DNA of 64,000 nt from Furcasterigmium furcatum. Lineage: Eukaryota > Ascomycota > Sordariomycetes > Glomerellales > Plectosphaerellaceae. The notes under the pieces are model-generated. The model did not search any database. It saw only the letters and a list, made by a program, of their open reading frames with translations, and had not been told where the DNA came from. The translations under genes were made by a program, and so were the position numbers. Positions 44,061-55,646 of this stretch are shown here, piece after piece (position 1 is the first letter of the stretch; every line of letters starts with the position of its first letter). The stretch spans positions 1,926,934 through 1,990,933 of the forward strand of contig BCIA01000001.1 in assembly GCA_001599815.1 (NCBI GenBank). Direction: 5' to 3'.

Positions 44061-44457
44061 CAGATGGCGGGAAGTGAAGATTGACGGGTCTGTAACCTAA
44101 CATTGCTGTATCCTCGTGGTCTCAGCGAGATGGGCCTGCTACCTTTCCTAGAATCTAAATACCTGAATAGCTCTACGACAATAACAGTTTTCCTTTCTTA
44201 CGATATCCTTGTGGACAGTTGTGAACCGTTGCTGTGCCCTGAATCAGTAATATCCTGACAGGTCCTGTCGTAAATACCATCTTGACTTCTTAACACTCTA
44301 CTTCATCTATCTACTATCTCTATACCATATGTTTATACGGCTTGAAACCAGTGCCTCAGTGACGGTGTTTTGCATCATTATCTTTCCATCGTGATCCCGC
44401 TCCGGTTTTCTGCATTCCATTCCAATTTACACTACAGACTCAGTGTCCGCTCCCAAC
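44061..44457. other. Intergenic between convergent LLM and MFS genes
   Basis: About 400 bp of A/T-richer 3' region shared by two convergent genes. No gene, tRNA or repeat is seen. Confidence 0.5.
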
Positions 44458-46201
44458 CTAGCCTGCGCAAAAACGCGAGCGAGCTCGTAACCCCGGGCCG
44501 TAATACCACAGCAACACCGGGGCTGGTCCGCCGATACCAATTGCCAAGAATGCCAATAAGCTGTTTCCCCATCCGTTTCCAAGCGCCTGGTACATCGAAG
44601 GGGCAAACAAGGGAAATAGAAACGCTGCGACGCTTCGCAGAACTGCCGTTGCTGCCGTGGCGCTCGCTGCATAGGTCGGGTAGCTGTCGACTACGTATAG
44701 CATGAGAGAGTTGAAGCCCATCATGATGCCTGCAGCGAAAATGAATGCCCCTATATTGGGGAGGATCCAGTGGGCGTGGTATTCTGCGGTCCAACCGTAC
44801 ATGAGAAATCCGAGAGGCAGCAGTATAGCCGCGGGTATTAGAAGAGGAAGGCGAAATTCAGGTTGCCCAATGTTATTGTTGCGCTTTTTCAAAAGTCGGT
44901 AGATGTTATCTTGGAGATATGCAGACAGCTGAGACTGATGGTAAGCATTTTGTCCCGGCCGCAACGTAAGAAGCTCAACGTGGTAATTTACCTCGATGCC
45001 TCCGAGATATCCGAGACCAAGAGAAATGTAATTCAATCCAGCAATGCTTAGGGATTGATCGTAATCTTGCGTCCACAGACGAGGGAAAGTGGTGAGAACA
45101 ATATACATCAGGCCGTACAGATATGCCTGATACAATCCCATGACGACAATGATGATTTGCGTGCCCATGAGCTTCATTGGACGCAACAGGGCCTGTCCTA
45201 GTGTATTGGCAAACGTACCGTCGATTTGCTCATGCCTCGTAAACAGTGCTTGGTTACCCGTCTCCAGGCTAAGCTTCTGCTTCCTTCGTTGGAGAAGAAC
45301 AGGTGGGTAAGTTTCTTCAAGAAAAAGGATGCCAAGAATCAAAATTGGTACATCAACGATCGTGGTCCCCCAGAATCCCCAGCGCCACGTACTGTAGTCG
45401 GTGATGAAGCCGCCACAGATCGGACCGATGGCAGGACCGAGGATGGGGAGTAAGGTATAGATGCCGGCCGATAACCCACGCTCATCAGCAGAGAAGAGAT
45501 CGGTCAGCACGCCGGGGCCCAGAGCCAACGGTGCCGATCCACCAAGGCCACCAAGGAGCCGGAAAGCAAGAAACTCTCCCTTGTTCCGGGCAAAGCCGCA
45601 CGCGCAATTGAAAACAAAGAAAAGAATGTGGGAGCATTGGAGGGTGATATATCGGCCATACATTTCCGACATAGGGGCAAAGATGAGGGGCCCGGAGGCG
45701 AATCCGAGGACAAAGATAGAAAGGCAGAGAGACCTTTCACTCTGATTCTGGATGTTGAGATCTTGGCCGATTTGTTCGAGACTCGGAGCTAGGATGGACG
45801 ACGCGACTGGCGACATGAACGTCAAGGCGGAAACTAGTTACAGAATACATGTAAGCCAAAGTCGTTCCATCAAAGGGATTCGGACTATTCAGCGAACCTA
45901 GAGCAATTGCTATCCATTTCCTTGATCGTTTCCAATTTTGAGGATGGCCAGGGTCTTCGTCGCACCACTCAATTAGATTCGGTTCGTCATCCATCGGCAT
46001 AGGTGTTGTAGGGCGCGGAGGTGTAGCATCGGCCACCGACACTGGGCAGCCTTTCGTTTCACGGCGCATCGGGGTCGTATCCTGGTTATCTCCTTTGCTT
46101 TGATTATTCGAGCTGATTGGAGTTGGAGGGCCCATATCGGATGTTGTCGTTGTGTGTGGCGCTGCTGGTGACTGATACCGGGAGATTGGGGAGATATGCA
46201 T
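44458..46201 (-). CDS. MFS drug:H+ antiporter (DHA1, Tpo/Flu1-like)
   Basis: Two exons (46201-45898, 45833-44458) encode about 559 residues. The N-terminal tail is Pro/Thr-rich and contains MDDEPNLIEWCDEDPGHPQNWKRSRKW, the typical lead-in of fungal 12-TM DHA1 carriers. Helix and loop signatures include SPVASSILAPSLEQIGQDL, FVLGFASGPLIFAPMSEMYGR, the antiporter motif LGPAIGPICGGFI in helix 5 and FLEETYPPVLLQRRK after helix 6. It should export toxic or pathway compounds at the plasma membrane. It is divergent to the NCS1 permease at 47041. Intron donor GTTCGC is weak but is required to keep VSALTFMSP in frame. Confidence 0.88.
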
Positions 46202-47040
46202 TGTCTGTAAATGCACGTGAGGACTCTTCGATCTCGTGTCGCTCCAAAGTATTTCCTTCCTCGGTGGCTAAAATGACTACCGAGTCAGTCAGAAATTCAT
46301 TAACCTTCTCAAGAGCAAAGATTTCCAATATACTTATAGGTAAAGAAGACGCGATCGAGAGAAAACCCGTCTCTGCTATTTCTTTTTGACAAACGCAATT
46401 GACATACATAGACGGGCGATGTAGTTCAGCATGTCGAAAACACGTAGGATTCCACCCGCGTTCGTGCCTTGGCTAGGTTTGGGCGCCCGCAATTGGGGAG
46501 CCTGGGATCGAGCCTGAGTAGCGGAGTTCATCGGCTGCTGTCTCGGATCGGAATCCCTTATCAGCGCAGTCCCAACCAGGTCCCGACGGCATCGGCAGGC
46601 ACTTCCGCCCACCCATGTACTTAGAGCCAGGACTTACCAGCAGGAAGCTTTTTGTTGGTCAGCTGGAATGGAACAACTTGTCCTGTTCCGCTGTGACCGA
46701 TAACACCGCCTCCGATAGAATTCTGACATGCTTTAAGCCGGAATGGGCAGATAACAAGTTGGTCCAAGTTCTAGACTTGTAGTACAGTATATATCGAACT
46801 GCGCATTGTACCCCGGGCAGTGTGGAGATAGCATTGCCGCACCCCGACACTCGAGGCTAGCTCATTTGATATTGAGGGCGATAACGTATCTCGAGCTCAT
46901 ACTCATGGTGTTCGTTCGCGAGTATACAAAGCCCTTCAGACCTGCCGCTCTATTTCGCCTCTTTCGCATCCCCGGAGAACGTCTACCCAAGCCAACCTCT
47001 ACATCCCGTGCCTCTTTTCCTCAATTGCCATCGATAAATC
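46202..47040. promoter_or_regulatory. Divergent promoter, MFS / NCS1 permease
   Basis: An 840-bp shared promoter without a supported gene. At 46543-46557 it contains TCGGATCGGAATCCC, a match to TCGGATNNGAATCCC in the promoter at 51223. Confidence 0.45.
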
Positions 47041-49071
47041 ATGTCCAAGTTCATGAAGTGGGCTGAGCTGCCCGCCAGAAAGGACATCTATCAGGACCAG
47101 GGAACAACTAAATGGGGCAATCATGATCTCTACCCCATTGTTCCAAACGAACGCACATACGGCGCCGGTGCCTACTTTCTCTACTGGGTCACCTGTGGAG
47201 CCGGTCTTTCTACCTTCGCCCTCGGAAGCTCATACGTCGCCGTGGGCTTGACAGCGGGTGAAGCATGTGGTGCCATTTTGATTGGATCTACCATCGCCAG
47301 CATCACTGCACTGCTCTGCGGTCGCCCAGGGGCTGAGAAGCATCTTGGTTATGTTCGTATTATCCAGAAACCCCTGTCTTCGTAGAATCTGCTGATGAAA
47401 TATAGACAATGGTAGCCCGAGTTTCATTTGGACTTCGCGGCATGTGGCTTCCTCTCTTTTTTCAACTCATGAGTAACATGGTCTTCGTCCGTACAGCCAG
47501 GAAGAATTTCGATGGCACAATATCCAATACTGACGCATTCACCAGTTTGGTCTCCAGGCCGTCTACGGTGGTCAAGCCATCAGTCTCATGCTGGGAGCTA
47601 TGATTCCACAATACAAAGACCTGGCGAACACTCTGCCAGCAAGGTATGCGAGGCATTTTGAAAGTATAGGACAATCTTTCTGACATCGTTGCAGCTCTGG
47701 CACAACCACAAAGGACATTGTAGGCTTTTTCATCTACATTATCCTATATTTCCCCGTCATCATATGGATCAAGCCACACAAGCTTGAACCCTTCATGTGG
47801 CCAGCATTCATCGCCACCGTTGGAACTGTCGTCGGAATCATGGCCTGGGCCGTTGCTGTAAATGGCGGCACCGCTGGCAACCTCGTGTCTCCGGCTATTG
47901 CCATTTCGGGCAGCTCTCGAGCATTCCGATTCGTTCAATGCATCAGCAGCATGTGAGTACAGTTTTGCTTGTGTTTTCCCTCTGCAGTGCCGCCGTTCGG
48001 AGATGTCATCTGTTTTGATCTTGCTGTGAGCACTTTGCTAACTTGTTTTCCAGCGGCGGCACGTATGGTGGAGCGGCAGACCGTTTCTCGGACTGGACTC
48101 GATTCTCGAAGAAGCCGAACTCGTCTGTTCTCGGCTCAGCGACTGCTCTGCCCCTCTCCATCACCATTTGTGCCCTCTTGGGTGTTTTAACGGCCAGTGC
48201 CACTCGGGCCCACTACGGAGAGGCGATGTGGCAACCTCTGGTAATTCTGAACTTTGCACAGACCGAGTTCTATACTCCGGGCGGACGGGCTCTGACCTTC
48301 TTTGCTGGTCTTGCCATCTGGTCCCACCAGCTCTTCGTCAATGTCACCCAGAACAATGTCGGGGCTGGCATGGATTTGGCGGGTATCTTCCCAAGATACA
48401 TTTCCACACAGCGAGGTGCCATCCTGCTCACCGTTTGTGGTATTCTTGTTCAGCCATGGAGATTTTTCACCCAGGCAACAATTTTCATTTCAGTTATTTC
48501 CAGCTTTGGAGGTTTGTTCCCCTCTATTCCCAATATCTGATATGGCGTGCATCCAAACTAATTGGACAGTCTTCGCTTCGGTGGTCACGGCCATCATCGT
48601 TCTAGACTACTGGGTTATTCGCAAGAGGACTTGGAAAATTCCCGATTTGTTCCAAGGAGGCCCGGACTACATCTACTGGTACACACATGGCATCAACCTC
48701 AGGGCCTGGTCTGTCTACATTGTCACTGTTATCCCGTCCCTTCGTAAGTGTTACCTCCATATGTCTTGCTTTAGAATCATACTCATCGTTTTCCTCTAGC
48801 GGGCCTCGTCATGAGCATTATGGGCAAAACAAGCGGCGGGGCCGTTAGGATATACCAGATCACGTACCTGTTCGGCTTGGTTCTTGCTTCAATTCTATAC
48901 CTGGCTGTGAACAAATTCTTCCCTCCAGAAGGGTTGGGAATATCGGAAGATTTTGATGGCCAGCAACTGGTGGTTACGGATGGCATCGAAGCGCCTAATG
49001 ACGTCAGCCGAGCCCTTGCAAAAGAGTCTGAAACGTCCGACAAACAACTTTCAGATGACTTGAAGATCTAG
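47041..49071 (+). CDS. NCS1 nucleobase/allantoin-type permease
   Basis: Seven exons (47041-47352, 47406-47486, 47546-47643, 47695-47952, 48054-48511, 48570-48743, 48800-49071), all phase-consistent, give about 550 residues. The start has WGNHDLYPIVPNERTYGAGAYF, followed by CGAGLSTFALGSSYVAVGLTAGEACGAILIG, the hallmark of the Fur/allantoin/uridine branch of nucleobase:cation symporter-1. A further motif, SDWTRFSK, is in exon 5 (ISSIGGTYGGAADRFSDWTRF), and YWVIRKRTWKIPDLFQGGPDYIYWYTHGINLRAW is diagnostic. These carriers import uracil, allantoin, hydantoins or vitamins with H+ or Na+. The tail is acidic. An N-heterocycle as substrate would suit the LLM monooxygenases beside it; this is inference. 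Confidence 0.92.
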
Positions 49072-49654
49072 CGGCCTTGCGAACCAAGTTTGGCAGTTGT
49101 TTAACTGCGACATCCCGTTTGGTAATTAATCGATTTCACGACTTAGAACGGGTCTTTTGACTGGGCGTGTGGGAGGGTAGTTACACACATTTAAGACTGT
49201 ATGGTACGCTTTCTCAATATAAATGGCGATTTTGACCTCCTGAGACGCAAATTTCCAAGATGATTGATTGGCTTCAATGGAACAGTCACAGCTCCAGTAG
49301 CTGGGAGTAGGCTTACAGTGGCAAATATCCTGTTTCGTCCGAGCGCAAGCTTCGACAATGTCTATGTCCGCGTGATGGCGAATGTGACTTCAGTAGTTGA
49401 ATAGTGATTCTCTCTTTCGTACTGGATGTTTTATAGCCTGAGGTGCTTGATCAAAGTCACCGGCACGGCTTATCGCAAGATAAGTAGATCCGGAGTAAGG
49501 GCGTTCCAGGGGCGCTCGACAAAACAGGACATTTTCCCACCAAGTCAACTCCCAGCCACTGCAGCTGTGGCTGTTTCATTTTAAAGTAGATCCATTCACA
49601 GCCAGTATCTATAGAAAGACCAGTGTAAACTCGAAGAAATGTCTCATCAGCTAT
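49072..49654. other. Intergenic between convergent NCS1 and MDR genes
   Basis: About 580 bp of 3' region for two convergent genes. No coding frame or repeat is supported. Confidence 0.5.
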
Positions 49655-50950
49655 CTACGGTGATACTCTAACCACTAGCTTTTTGCCGGCCATGTCGCCT
49701 CGCTTGAGCCGTTCAAGCCCTTCACAAACCATCTCAAGTCCGCCGTCTAGGACCGTCACTTGTGGCATGATAATCTTCCTTTCTTCGACGAGCCGGTTCA
49801 AGGCGTGAGAGTAGACTTGCGAGGCCTTGTTCAGAACAAACTGCTTCATCTCCACGGTTTTGACAGAGACATTCTGTGGCACAATGGTCTTGCTTGACAA
49901 CATTGCCAATGGTGCAAACAAGACCCTCTGGCTCATCGACACCGCTTGCAAGCAAAGACTTGCTGTCTCAGGGCCAACCAGGTCGATGCCTCGGGTGATG
50001 TTGTCGTCTGCAATCGCCCTGATCTCCGATATGATCTCATCCCCTGTCTTTCCATCACGAATGACTGCGTGCGCCGCTCCTAGTTTCCGAGCCAGTTCCG
50101 CCGTCTTCGCCGATGTGACAGCAATCACCTTCAAGCCCCCAAGAGCTGCAATCTGAATTGCAACTTGTCCAGTGGCGGTGGATCCACCCCATATCAACAG
50201 ATAGCCTGTTTCGGGGATTGTCTGTGACTCTACGGCGGGAGATCCGGGGACTTCGAGCCATAGCCACAGCGCCATTGCAGCAGTCAGCCCTGCGACACCC
50301 AAGCAAGACGATTCTTCGAAAGTCATGTTCGACGGAATGGGCAAAACAGTATGCTGGGGAACGGTGACAAAATGTTGGAAGCATCCTGCCCGACGGTCTT
50401 TGTAGTATGTGCCTGCACAACATAGGTTAGTTCAGGCGTTTCTACTGCTGTGCCTTGATCACTCATTTGCGGCTGACTTACTGGTCCAAACTCGCTGCCC
50501 AACCTTGACTTGTGTGACGGCAGATCCCACCTGCTCTACAATCCCGGCCATCTCCCGGCCGGTTATCCAAGGAAACTCGGGCAGACAAAACCCATAGTCC
50601 ACCGACTTCCAGTCGATAGGGTTCAAGCCCACTGCCCTCGTCCGAATGACGACCTCTTCATCGTACTCCAGAGAGGGAAATGGGTATGCCTCTCGAATCT
50701 CGTATTCACCCTTGGCCACAACAAGCAATGCAGTGTTGAGTGGCGGTGGAGGCTCCGCCGTCCAGGGCTGTGAATCTGTCTCGAGGATGACTTTTGCTGG
50801 ACGCTTTTCGAGTGAGCCGGTTGAGCGAGAAGACGAAATTGGTTTCTCTGGTTCGCAGGCGTATGATATCGGGGTGGCATCAATAACTTCTGGTCTCTTC
50901 CGCCAGAAGCAAAGAAGGCTGCTCAGGGAACTGAGAATGGACGGAGGCAT
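49655..50950 (-). CDS. MDR-family oxidoreductase (enoyl reductase-like)
   Basis: Exons 50950-50482 and 50412-49655 give about 408 residues. It is a medium-chain dehydrogenase/reductase of the quinone/enoyl-reductase type, with the GroES-like part EEVVIRTRAVGLNPIDWKS and ITGREMAGIVEQVGSAVTQVKVGQRVWT, and the NADPH fold YLLIWGGSTATGQVAIQIA. No zinc-ligand Cys/Glu set of alcohol dehydrogenases is seen, and the HFV-TVPQHTVLPIPSNMTFEESSCLGVAGLTAAMAL segment is that of trans-acting enoyl reductases (LovC-like) and related toxin-cluster reductases. No PKS is present in the window, so a role in reducing a C=C bond of a small substrate is more likely. An N-terminal 50-residue extension is unusual for the family. 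It is divergent to the second LLM gene. Confidence 0.85.
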
Positions 50951-51514
50951 TGTCGAAGAGTCGTGCCGGTCAGAACTATCCTCTAATCGAGAATGATGAA
51001 TCAAATGAAGAGTTGCGGCTCAGCATACCCTTTCTCCTATGTCTTTTAAAATACAAATAGAAAACTGACATTGCTGACGTCCTACGAGAGTATTCGTCGT
51101 TGGGGAATGCGGAAGACTGGGCCGCCCGAGAAACGAGCATCCCATTCCGATCAGTGATAAGCTACTCGATGTAGATAAGGGGATGGTAGTAAATTGTCGG
51201 CGGACGCAGTGGTCGTCCCGCGTCGGATGAGAATCCCGCTAACCACCCCCCAGTCGGATGTCATCCCGCCCAACGGTTCTAACCTTCCGACACACAGGAA
51301 CCATCGGGCAGATGGGAAAACTCACAATCGTTGCTTTTTTGTCTTCGGAGAGGGTCTTAAGGGTCTTGATCTGGCCGTCGCGGAGCTGCCGATATATATT
51401 TACTTTTCTTTAAAATCAGTTAGCACGCATCCAAGATACAGACCACACCAAACGTTGCATTTCGCACCGCACGTTCAACACCTACATTTCTAGTCCTCCA
51501 TACGACTCCTCAAA
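50951..51514. promoter_or_regulatory. Divergent promoter, MDR / LLM copy 2
   Basis: A 564-bp shared promoter. It contains two direct copies of GTCGGATG followed by ATCCCGC at 51222 and 51253, about 31 bp apart (three helical turns). The first is TCGGATGAGAATCCC, matching the site in the MFS/NCS1 promoter. A TATATATATTTACTTTTC core-promoter element precedes the LLM start. Confidence 0.5.
51223..51270. promoter_or_regulatory. Tandem TCGGAT..ATCCC sites
   Basis: Two related sites: TCGGATGAGAATCCC at 51223-51237 and TCGGATGTCATCCC at 51254-51267. They are in the same orientation. The first matches 46543-46557 in all fixed positions. Confidence 0.45.
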
Positions 51515-53176
51515 ATGTCTCAACCCAAGAAGAAGATGCAACTGAATTTCTTTGAGGCAGCCTGCACGGGCAGTCACACCGCTATTGGGCAATGGAAGTC
51601 AGTGTTTGCTTCAGTTTGCTGTCTCCGAACTCAACTAATCGATGCGCGCAAAGAGATCCAGAGGACAACTCGCGAACCAAAGACAGATTAGACTACTGGT
51701 TGTGGCTAGCCAAGCTCGCAGAAAGGGGGAAGATCACCGCTATCTTCATAGCGGATAGCTATGCTGGGCATAACATTTATGCCGGTTCTGCAGACGCTTC
51801 TTACAAAGGGGGTTCACATATCGGCAAACTTGATCCTTTGATGTGCATTTCAGCTATGGCGGCCACCACTCAATCGGTGTCTTTCGGCATCACCGTCAGC
51901 ACGTCGTATGTTGGTGAGTAAACCTGCTGGACAAAACGAGGGGTGAGACGATGACTCTAACTCATTCTCTAGCACCATACGCCTTGGCTCGGACGTTTTC
52001 ATCCCTTGATCATCTCACAAATGGTCGCGTCGGTTGGAACATCGTGACAAGTCACAGCAATTCGGCTGCTCAGGCATTCGGCATGGACCAAGTTGTCCCT
52101 CATGATGAACGATATGCCGCTGCCGAGGAGTATATGCAGATAGTGTACCAGTGAGTTCCTTTAAGCGACTATGAACGTCTGAACTTATATCTGACTCTTG
52201 TACTGCAAGGCTCTGGGAGAAGAGTTGGGAAGACGGTGCCCAGGTTTTTCAAGAAGAGCCAGAGATGGCGTACGATCCGTCTAAGATTCACAAAATCGAG
52301 TTCGAGGGGAAATACCACAGAATGCACGCTTTCCACCAAACCCATCCTTCGCCTCAACGGACGCCCCTTCTATTCCAAGCAGGATCCTCAAAGTCGGGCA
52401 TCCAGTTCGGAGGGAAGCATGCCGAAGCTATCTTTTGCGCCAGCCCTACCATCGAGTCAACCAAAAAGTACACGTCCTCTGTTCGAGCCCAGGCCGTTGC
52501 GGAAGGTCGAAATCCCAATGACATCAAGTTCTTCCTGGGTATCATGCCGATCATTGGGCGCACAGTGGAAGAAGCAGAGGCCAAGTTCGAGGCCGCGAAG
52601 AAGCGTGTCAGTGTCAATGGAGGTCTTGCACGCTTCTGCGGATTCACCAACGTGGACTTGAGTTCATTTGAGCTGGATGAGGAGTTCAACTTTGAGGGGA
52701 AGCATTACGACAATTCCATCCAGGGTGTTATTGACAACATCCGTGTGATAGGACAAGAGAAGAAGTTCACACCTAGAGTCGTCGCGGAGATGTTTGCGCT
52801 CGGGGGATCTGGACCAAGGCCTGTCGGGACCGCCTCCATGGTGGCGGACTTCTTCGAAAAGTGGTGGAGAGAAGGAGACATTGACGGGTTCAACATCAAC
52901 TGTAAGTCCTTTGCTGACGAGGGAGCAAGTGACAAAGGCTGACATCGAGCTAACCTTCCCCGCACAGATGTCTCGAACCCAGGTAGTTTTGAAGATGTGG
53001 TTGAGCTTCTTGTCCCGGAGTTGCAGAAGCGTGGAATCTACTGGGATGACTACGCTGCCCCCAGTGGGACTGCGCGAGAGAACTTGCACAACGCTCCCGG
53101 GGAGAAGTTGCTGGCACCAGCACATCCGGGGGCCAAACTCCGGTGGAATGCCCCGCAGATATCCGATTCTGCTTGA
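51515..53176 (+). CDS. LLM-type flavin monooxygenase, copy 2
   Basis: Five exons (51515-51597, 51654-51913, 51973-52150, 52210-52901, 52968-53176) encode about 473 residues. It follows the same pattern as the copy at 42277: KKKMQLNFFEAACTG, WLAKLAERGKITAIFIAD, SSLDHLTNGRVGWNIVTSHSNSAAQA, HDERYAAAEEYMQI, HPSPQRTPLLFQAGSS and LGIMPIIGRTVEEAEAKF. Exon boundaries fall at equivalent codons (for example after the Gln-Trp-Lys lead-in and before LWE.SWED), so the two genes arose by duplication. Intron 1 uses AAAG as acceptor. It is expected to need an external FMN reductase. Likely chemistry is cleavage or oxygenation of an N- or S-containing small molecule. The predicted product ends QISDSA and lacks the polar tail of copy 1. 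Confidence 0.9.
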
Positions 53177-54055
53177 GACGACATTAGACCTGGTCTGATT
53201 GCTCAAGTCCACGCAGGGAACGGAAGACGAAGAGGCTCGTCGTGGAGCAGAGCGTTACGTTCGCTGAGGAGGGCTGGGAGCTTGTTCGTGCTCGGTTCGT
53301 GGTGGATTCTTCTTTTCCGCAAAAGGGGCTTGCGTGAATATGTGCCGGATGGTAGCAAGTCCGTCTTGAATTCGCCGGAGATGGGATCTGATAGCTCACT
53401 ACTCAATTCCACTGCGATGAAGCAGGACTTCTCACAAGCCCGACACGCGGGAGGGGCTCACACTTGACATATGCCACAGGCTCCCGCCAGATCAACTCAT
53501 TGGAGCCTTCCTCCACGCCTAGGTACCTTACTCAACGCAGCCATTCCAATGAAATCAAGTCTTGCTGCCGCAGCGCCGCCTGTCTGGCCAGGTTTGGGGC
53601 TGAGATACTCATCATCTGCCTGCATCGGTACCAAGGGACCCGGGTATAAAAGCCGACTTTTTATAACACAATAATTCTTGGCCATTTGTTGCCGGTGCGG
53701 TGCCGGGGGTGGTGTCGGCGGGGGTGCCGCAGTTTGCGGCCTTGTGGCCGCGTCCGCCACACTAAATAGTAATCAGTACTGTGCTGGATACCAAAAGGAC
53801 ATTTTGTGCTTACCCGATGGCATTTAATGCCTTTACGGCGGCGGCGGTCGCCACCGCCGCCTCCTCCTCCTCCTCCTTCTTCTTCTCCGCCTCCGCCACC
53901 AAGGCCATTAACAAGGCCCAAAAGGGCCGCAACCCCGCGATTCTGATATCGCTATTACTATGTTAGTATAGTGTAATATGCACTATCTTATAGGGCAGTG
54001 TTGGAAAGGTGGGAAGTTGGGGAACATATAACAGAGAGAACATACACGGGACAAG

Positions 54056-54350
54056 ATGCTTCTGCTGCTGCGGTGGTGCTGTTTCGGTGGTGCGGCTGCT
54101 GCGGCTACCTATGATGGTGTTACTGCTGCGGCGCCGGTGCTGCTGCGGTGGTGCGGCTTTTGCTGTTATGGTGGTGTTACTGCTGCGGCGGTGGTGCTGC
54201 TGCTGCGGTGGTGGTGCTGCTGCGGTGGTGGTGCTGTGGTGGTGCTGCTGCGATGGTGCTGCTGCGATGGTGGTGATAATGCTGTTGGGTGGTAATAATC
54301 CTGGCGTGGTGCTGGTGTGGTGCTGCTGCTGTGGTGGTGGTGGTGGTATG
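54056..54350. repeat. Imperfect GCTGCTGCGGTGGTG-type array
   Basis: An imperfect GYN trinucleotide array made of GCTGCTGCGGTGGTG-like words. An internal unit beginning GGTGTTACTGCTGCGGCG occurs twice, about 66 bp apart. Both strands stay open for Cys/Gly/Ala/Leu or for Ser/Thr/Gly-type repeats, which is what a trinucleotide repeat gives. It is not evidence for a protein. Confidence 0.75.
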
Positions 54351-54724
54351 AAGAAAAGACGAAGGGGAAAAGGAGCGGAAGAAGTGTTATGGGCAGCCTA
54401 GATTAAATGTTCTGGGACCGGAAGCTGCGTGCTGGTCACATGAGACTCAAGAGGTTGTGAGGAAGGAGCTGCTCCCTCAACTTTGCAGTGTGCCTTCTCA
54501 GCGATTAATCTCGCGTCAGCATCCATAGGGAAGCTGCATACTGCCTGGTCAAGTGAGACTTTGGAAACTGATGGGACCTACTGCGAGGAAGGAGCCACTC
54601 CCTACCTTACTACAAGGTACGGCAGGTTGCCTCCAGCTGTCCGCCAGCCCTGCCAACCCATGATGCATATCTCAGGGCAGAGGCACAAAGTCATCTCACC
54701 GCACGGTCTGCCTTCAACACACAC

Positions 54725-54765
54725 GTCGTGGTGATCAAAGGCAACCTGGAAAGGAGTCTTTGCCT
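54725..54765 (+). repeat. Left terminal inverted repeat, 41 bp
   Basis: Forty of 41 bases match the reverse complement of 55606-55646. The outer end reads GTCGTGGTGATCAAAGG and the inner end AGTCTTTGCCT. Together the two arms define a 922-bp element. Confidence 0.75.
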
Positions 54766-54803
54766 GCGCTTGTAAGTAAAAGGGAAGTGAGGCCAAAATC
54801 TTT

Positions 54804-54828
54804 TGCCCTCACCGTGAGTTGAACACGG
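54804..54828 (-). other. tRNA 3'-half-like fragment
   Basis: Read on the minus strand, a perfect 5-bp T-arm with a 7-nt TTCAACT loop (CCGTG-TTCAACT-CACGG) is followed by TGAGGGC-A, the length of a 3' acceptor strand plus discriminator. No matching 5' acceptor strand or anticodon arm is found upstream, so a complete tRNA is not supported. It lies inside the inverted-repeat element, which might be tRNA-derived. Confidence 0.25.
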
Positions 54829-55605
54829 GGCCTTTTCCTTCGATTGCGAGTGGTGGTGTCGTCACAAGCTTGCTAAAGTGCAACTGCAACTGTTTGCTCA
54901 CCACATTACGTCCGGCGGCTCCGGCCTCTGCCTCTGATGCCAACATGGAGCCCGCCAACTTTGGTGCCGTCGCAAAAACCTGCCGCTGGACCGGCAGCTG
55001 TGTCGACCGACCTTTCGGGTAAATTGAAGTGCCGATTCGTCGCGGCGAACAAGATCCAGCCGCGCTCGAGGTCTCGAGAGTCTGTCTACCTAGTTAGGTC
55101 CGAAGACCGCCCATCGCTCCTCCTCGGCCAGGAAAGTACTGAACGCGTGGACGAAAGTGCTCTCGTCCCGACCGTTCCCGCCAGGCCCTTTGATCATCTG
55201 ATCGGTTACAAAGTCTTAAACTCATCGAGGATCGGCTCTCTGCGCACGAGGCTCTCGCCATTGCAATTTTTCAGTGACGCCGAACTTGACTCACGAGACT
55301 AGAGCATCTGGATTCCAGATCCCAGGGCTAAGGTATCATACGCCTGGGTAAACCTGTTTGACCACTTCATAGCATAGCCCTCATTGATTCTGTGGTAGCA
55401 AAGCTTATGAGACGGGGACGTGGTCTTATATGCTACCTATATTAGGGCAGCGGACGCGCAAAGTCGAGCTTGTCTTGTGGACGCTGCGGGTAACTGGACA
55501 GGGCAGACAGTTGTTCCTGACATAAAGAACGCTGGCCGACCTCCGTCAATCACAAGATGTTCATGTGAGGAGCTAGGTACTTAACGCACTGTTACTCCCT
55601 AAGGT

Positions 55606-55646
55606 AGGCAAAGACTCCTTTCCAGGTTGCCTTTGATCACCTCGAC
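55606..55646 (-). repeat. Right terminal inverted repeat, 41 bp
   Basis: The reverse complement of 54725-54765 with one mismatch. No coding region for a transposase is seen between the two arms, so a MITE-like non-autonomous element or a foldback is indicated. Target-site duplication is not obvious. Confidence 0.75.

Noticed and set aside
53781..53966. Ala/Ser-rich frame ending SATKAINKAQKGRNPAILIS
   Set aside because: Weakly reminiscent of transposase N-termini, but short, built on simple repeats and without any catalytic block.
54056..54401. Cys/Gly/Ala-rich open frames in the trinucleotide array
   Set aside because: They are the translation of a GCTGCTGCGGTGGTG-type repeat, open in several frames, with no start context or other coding signal.
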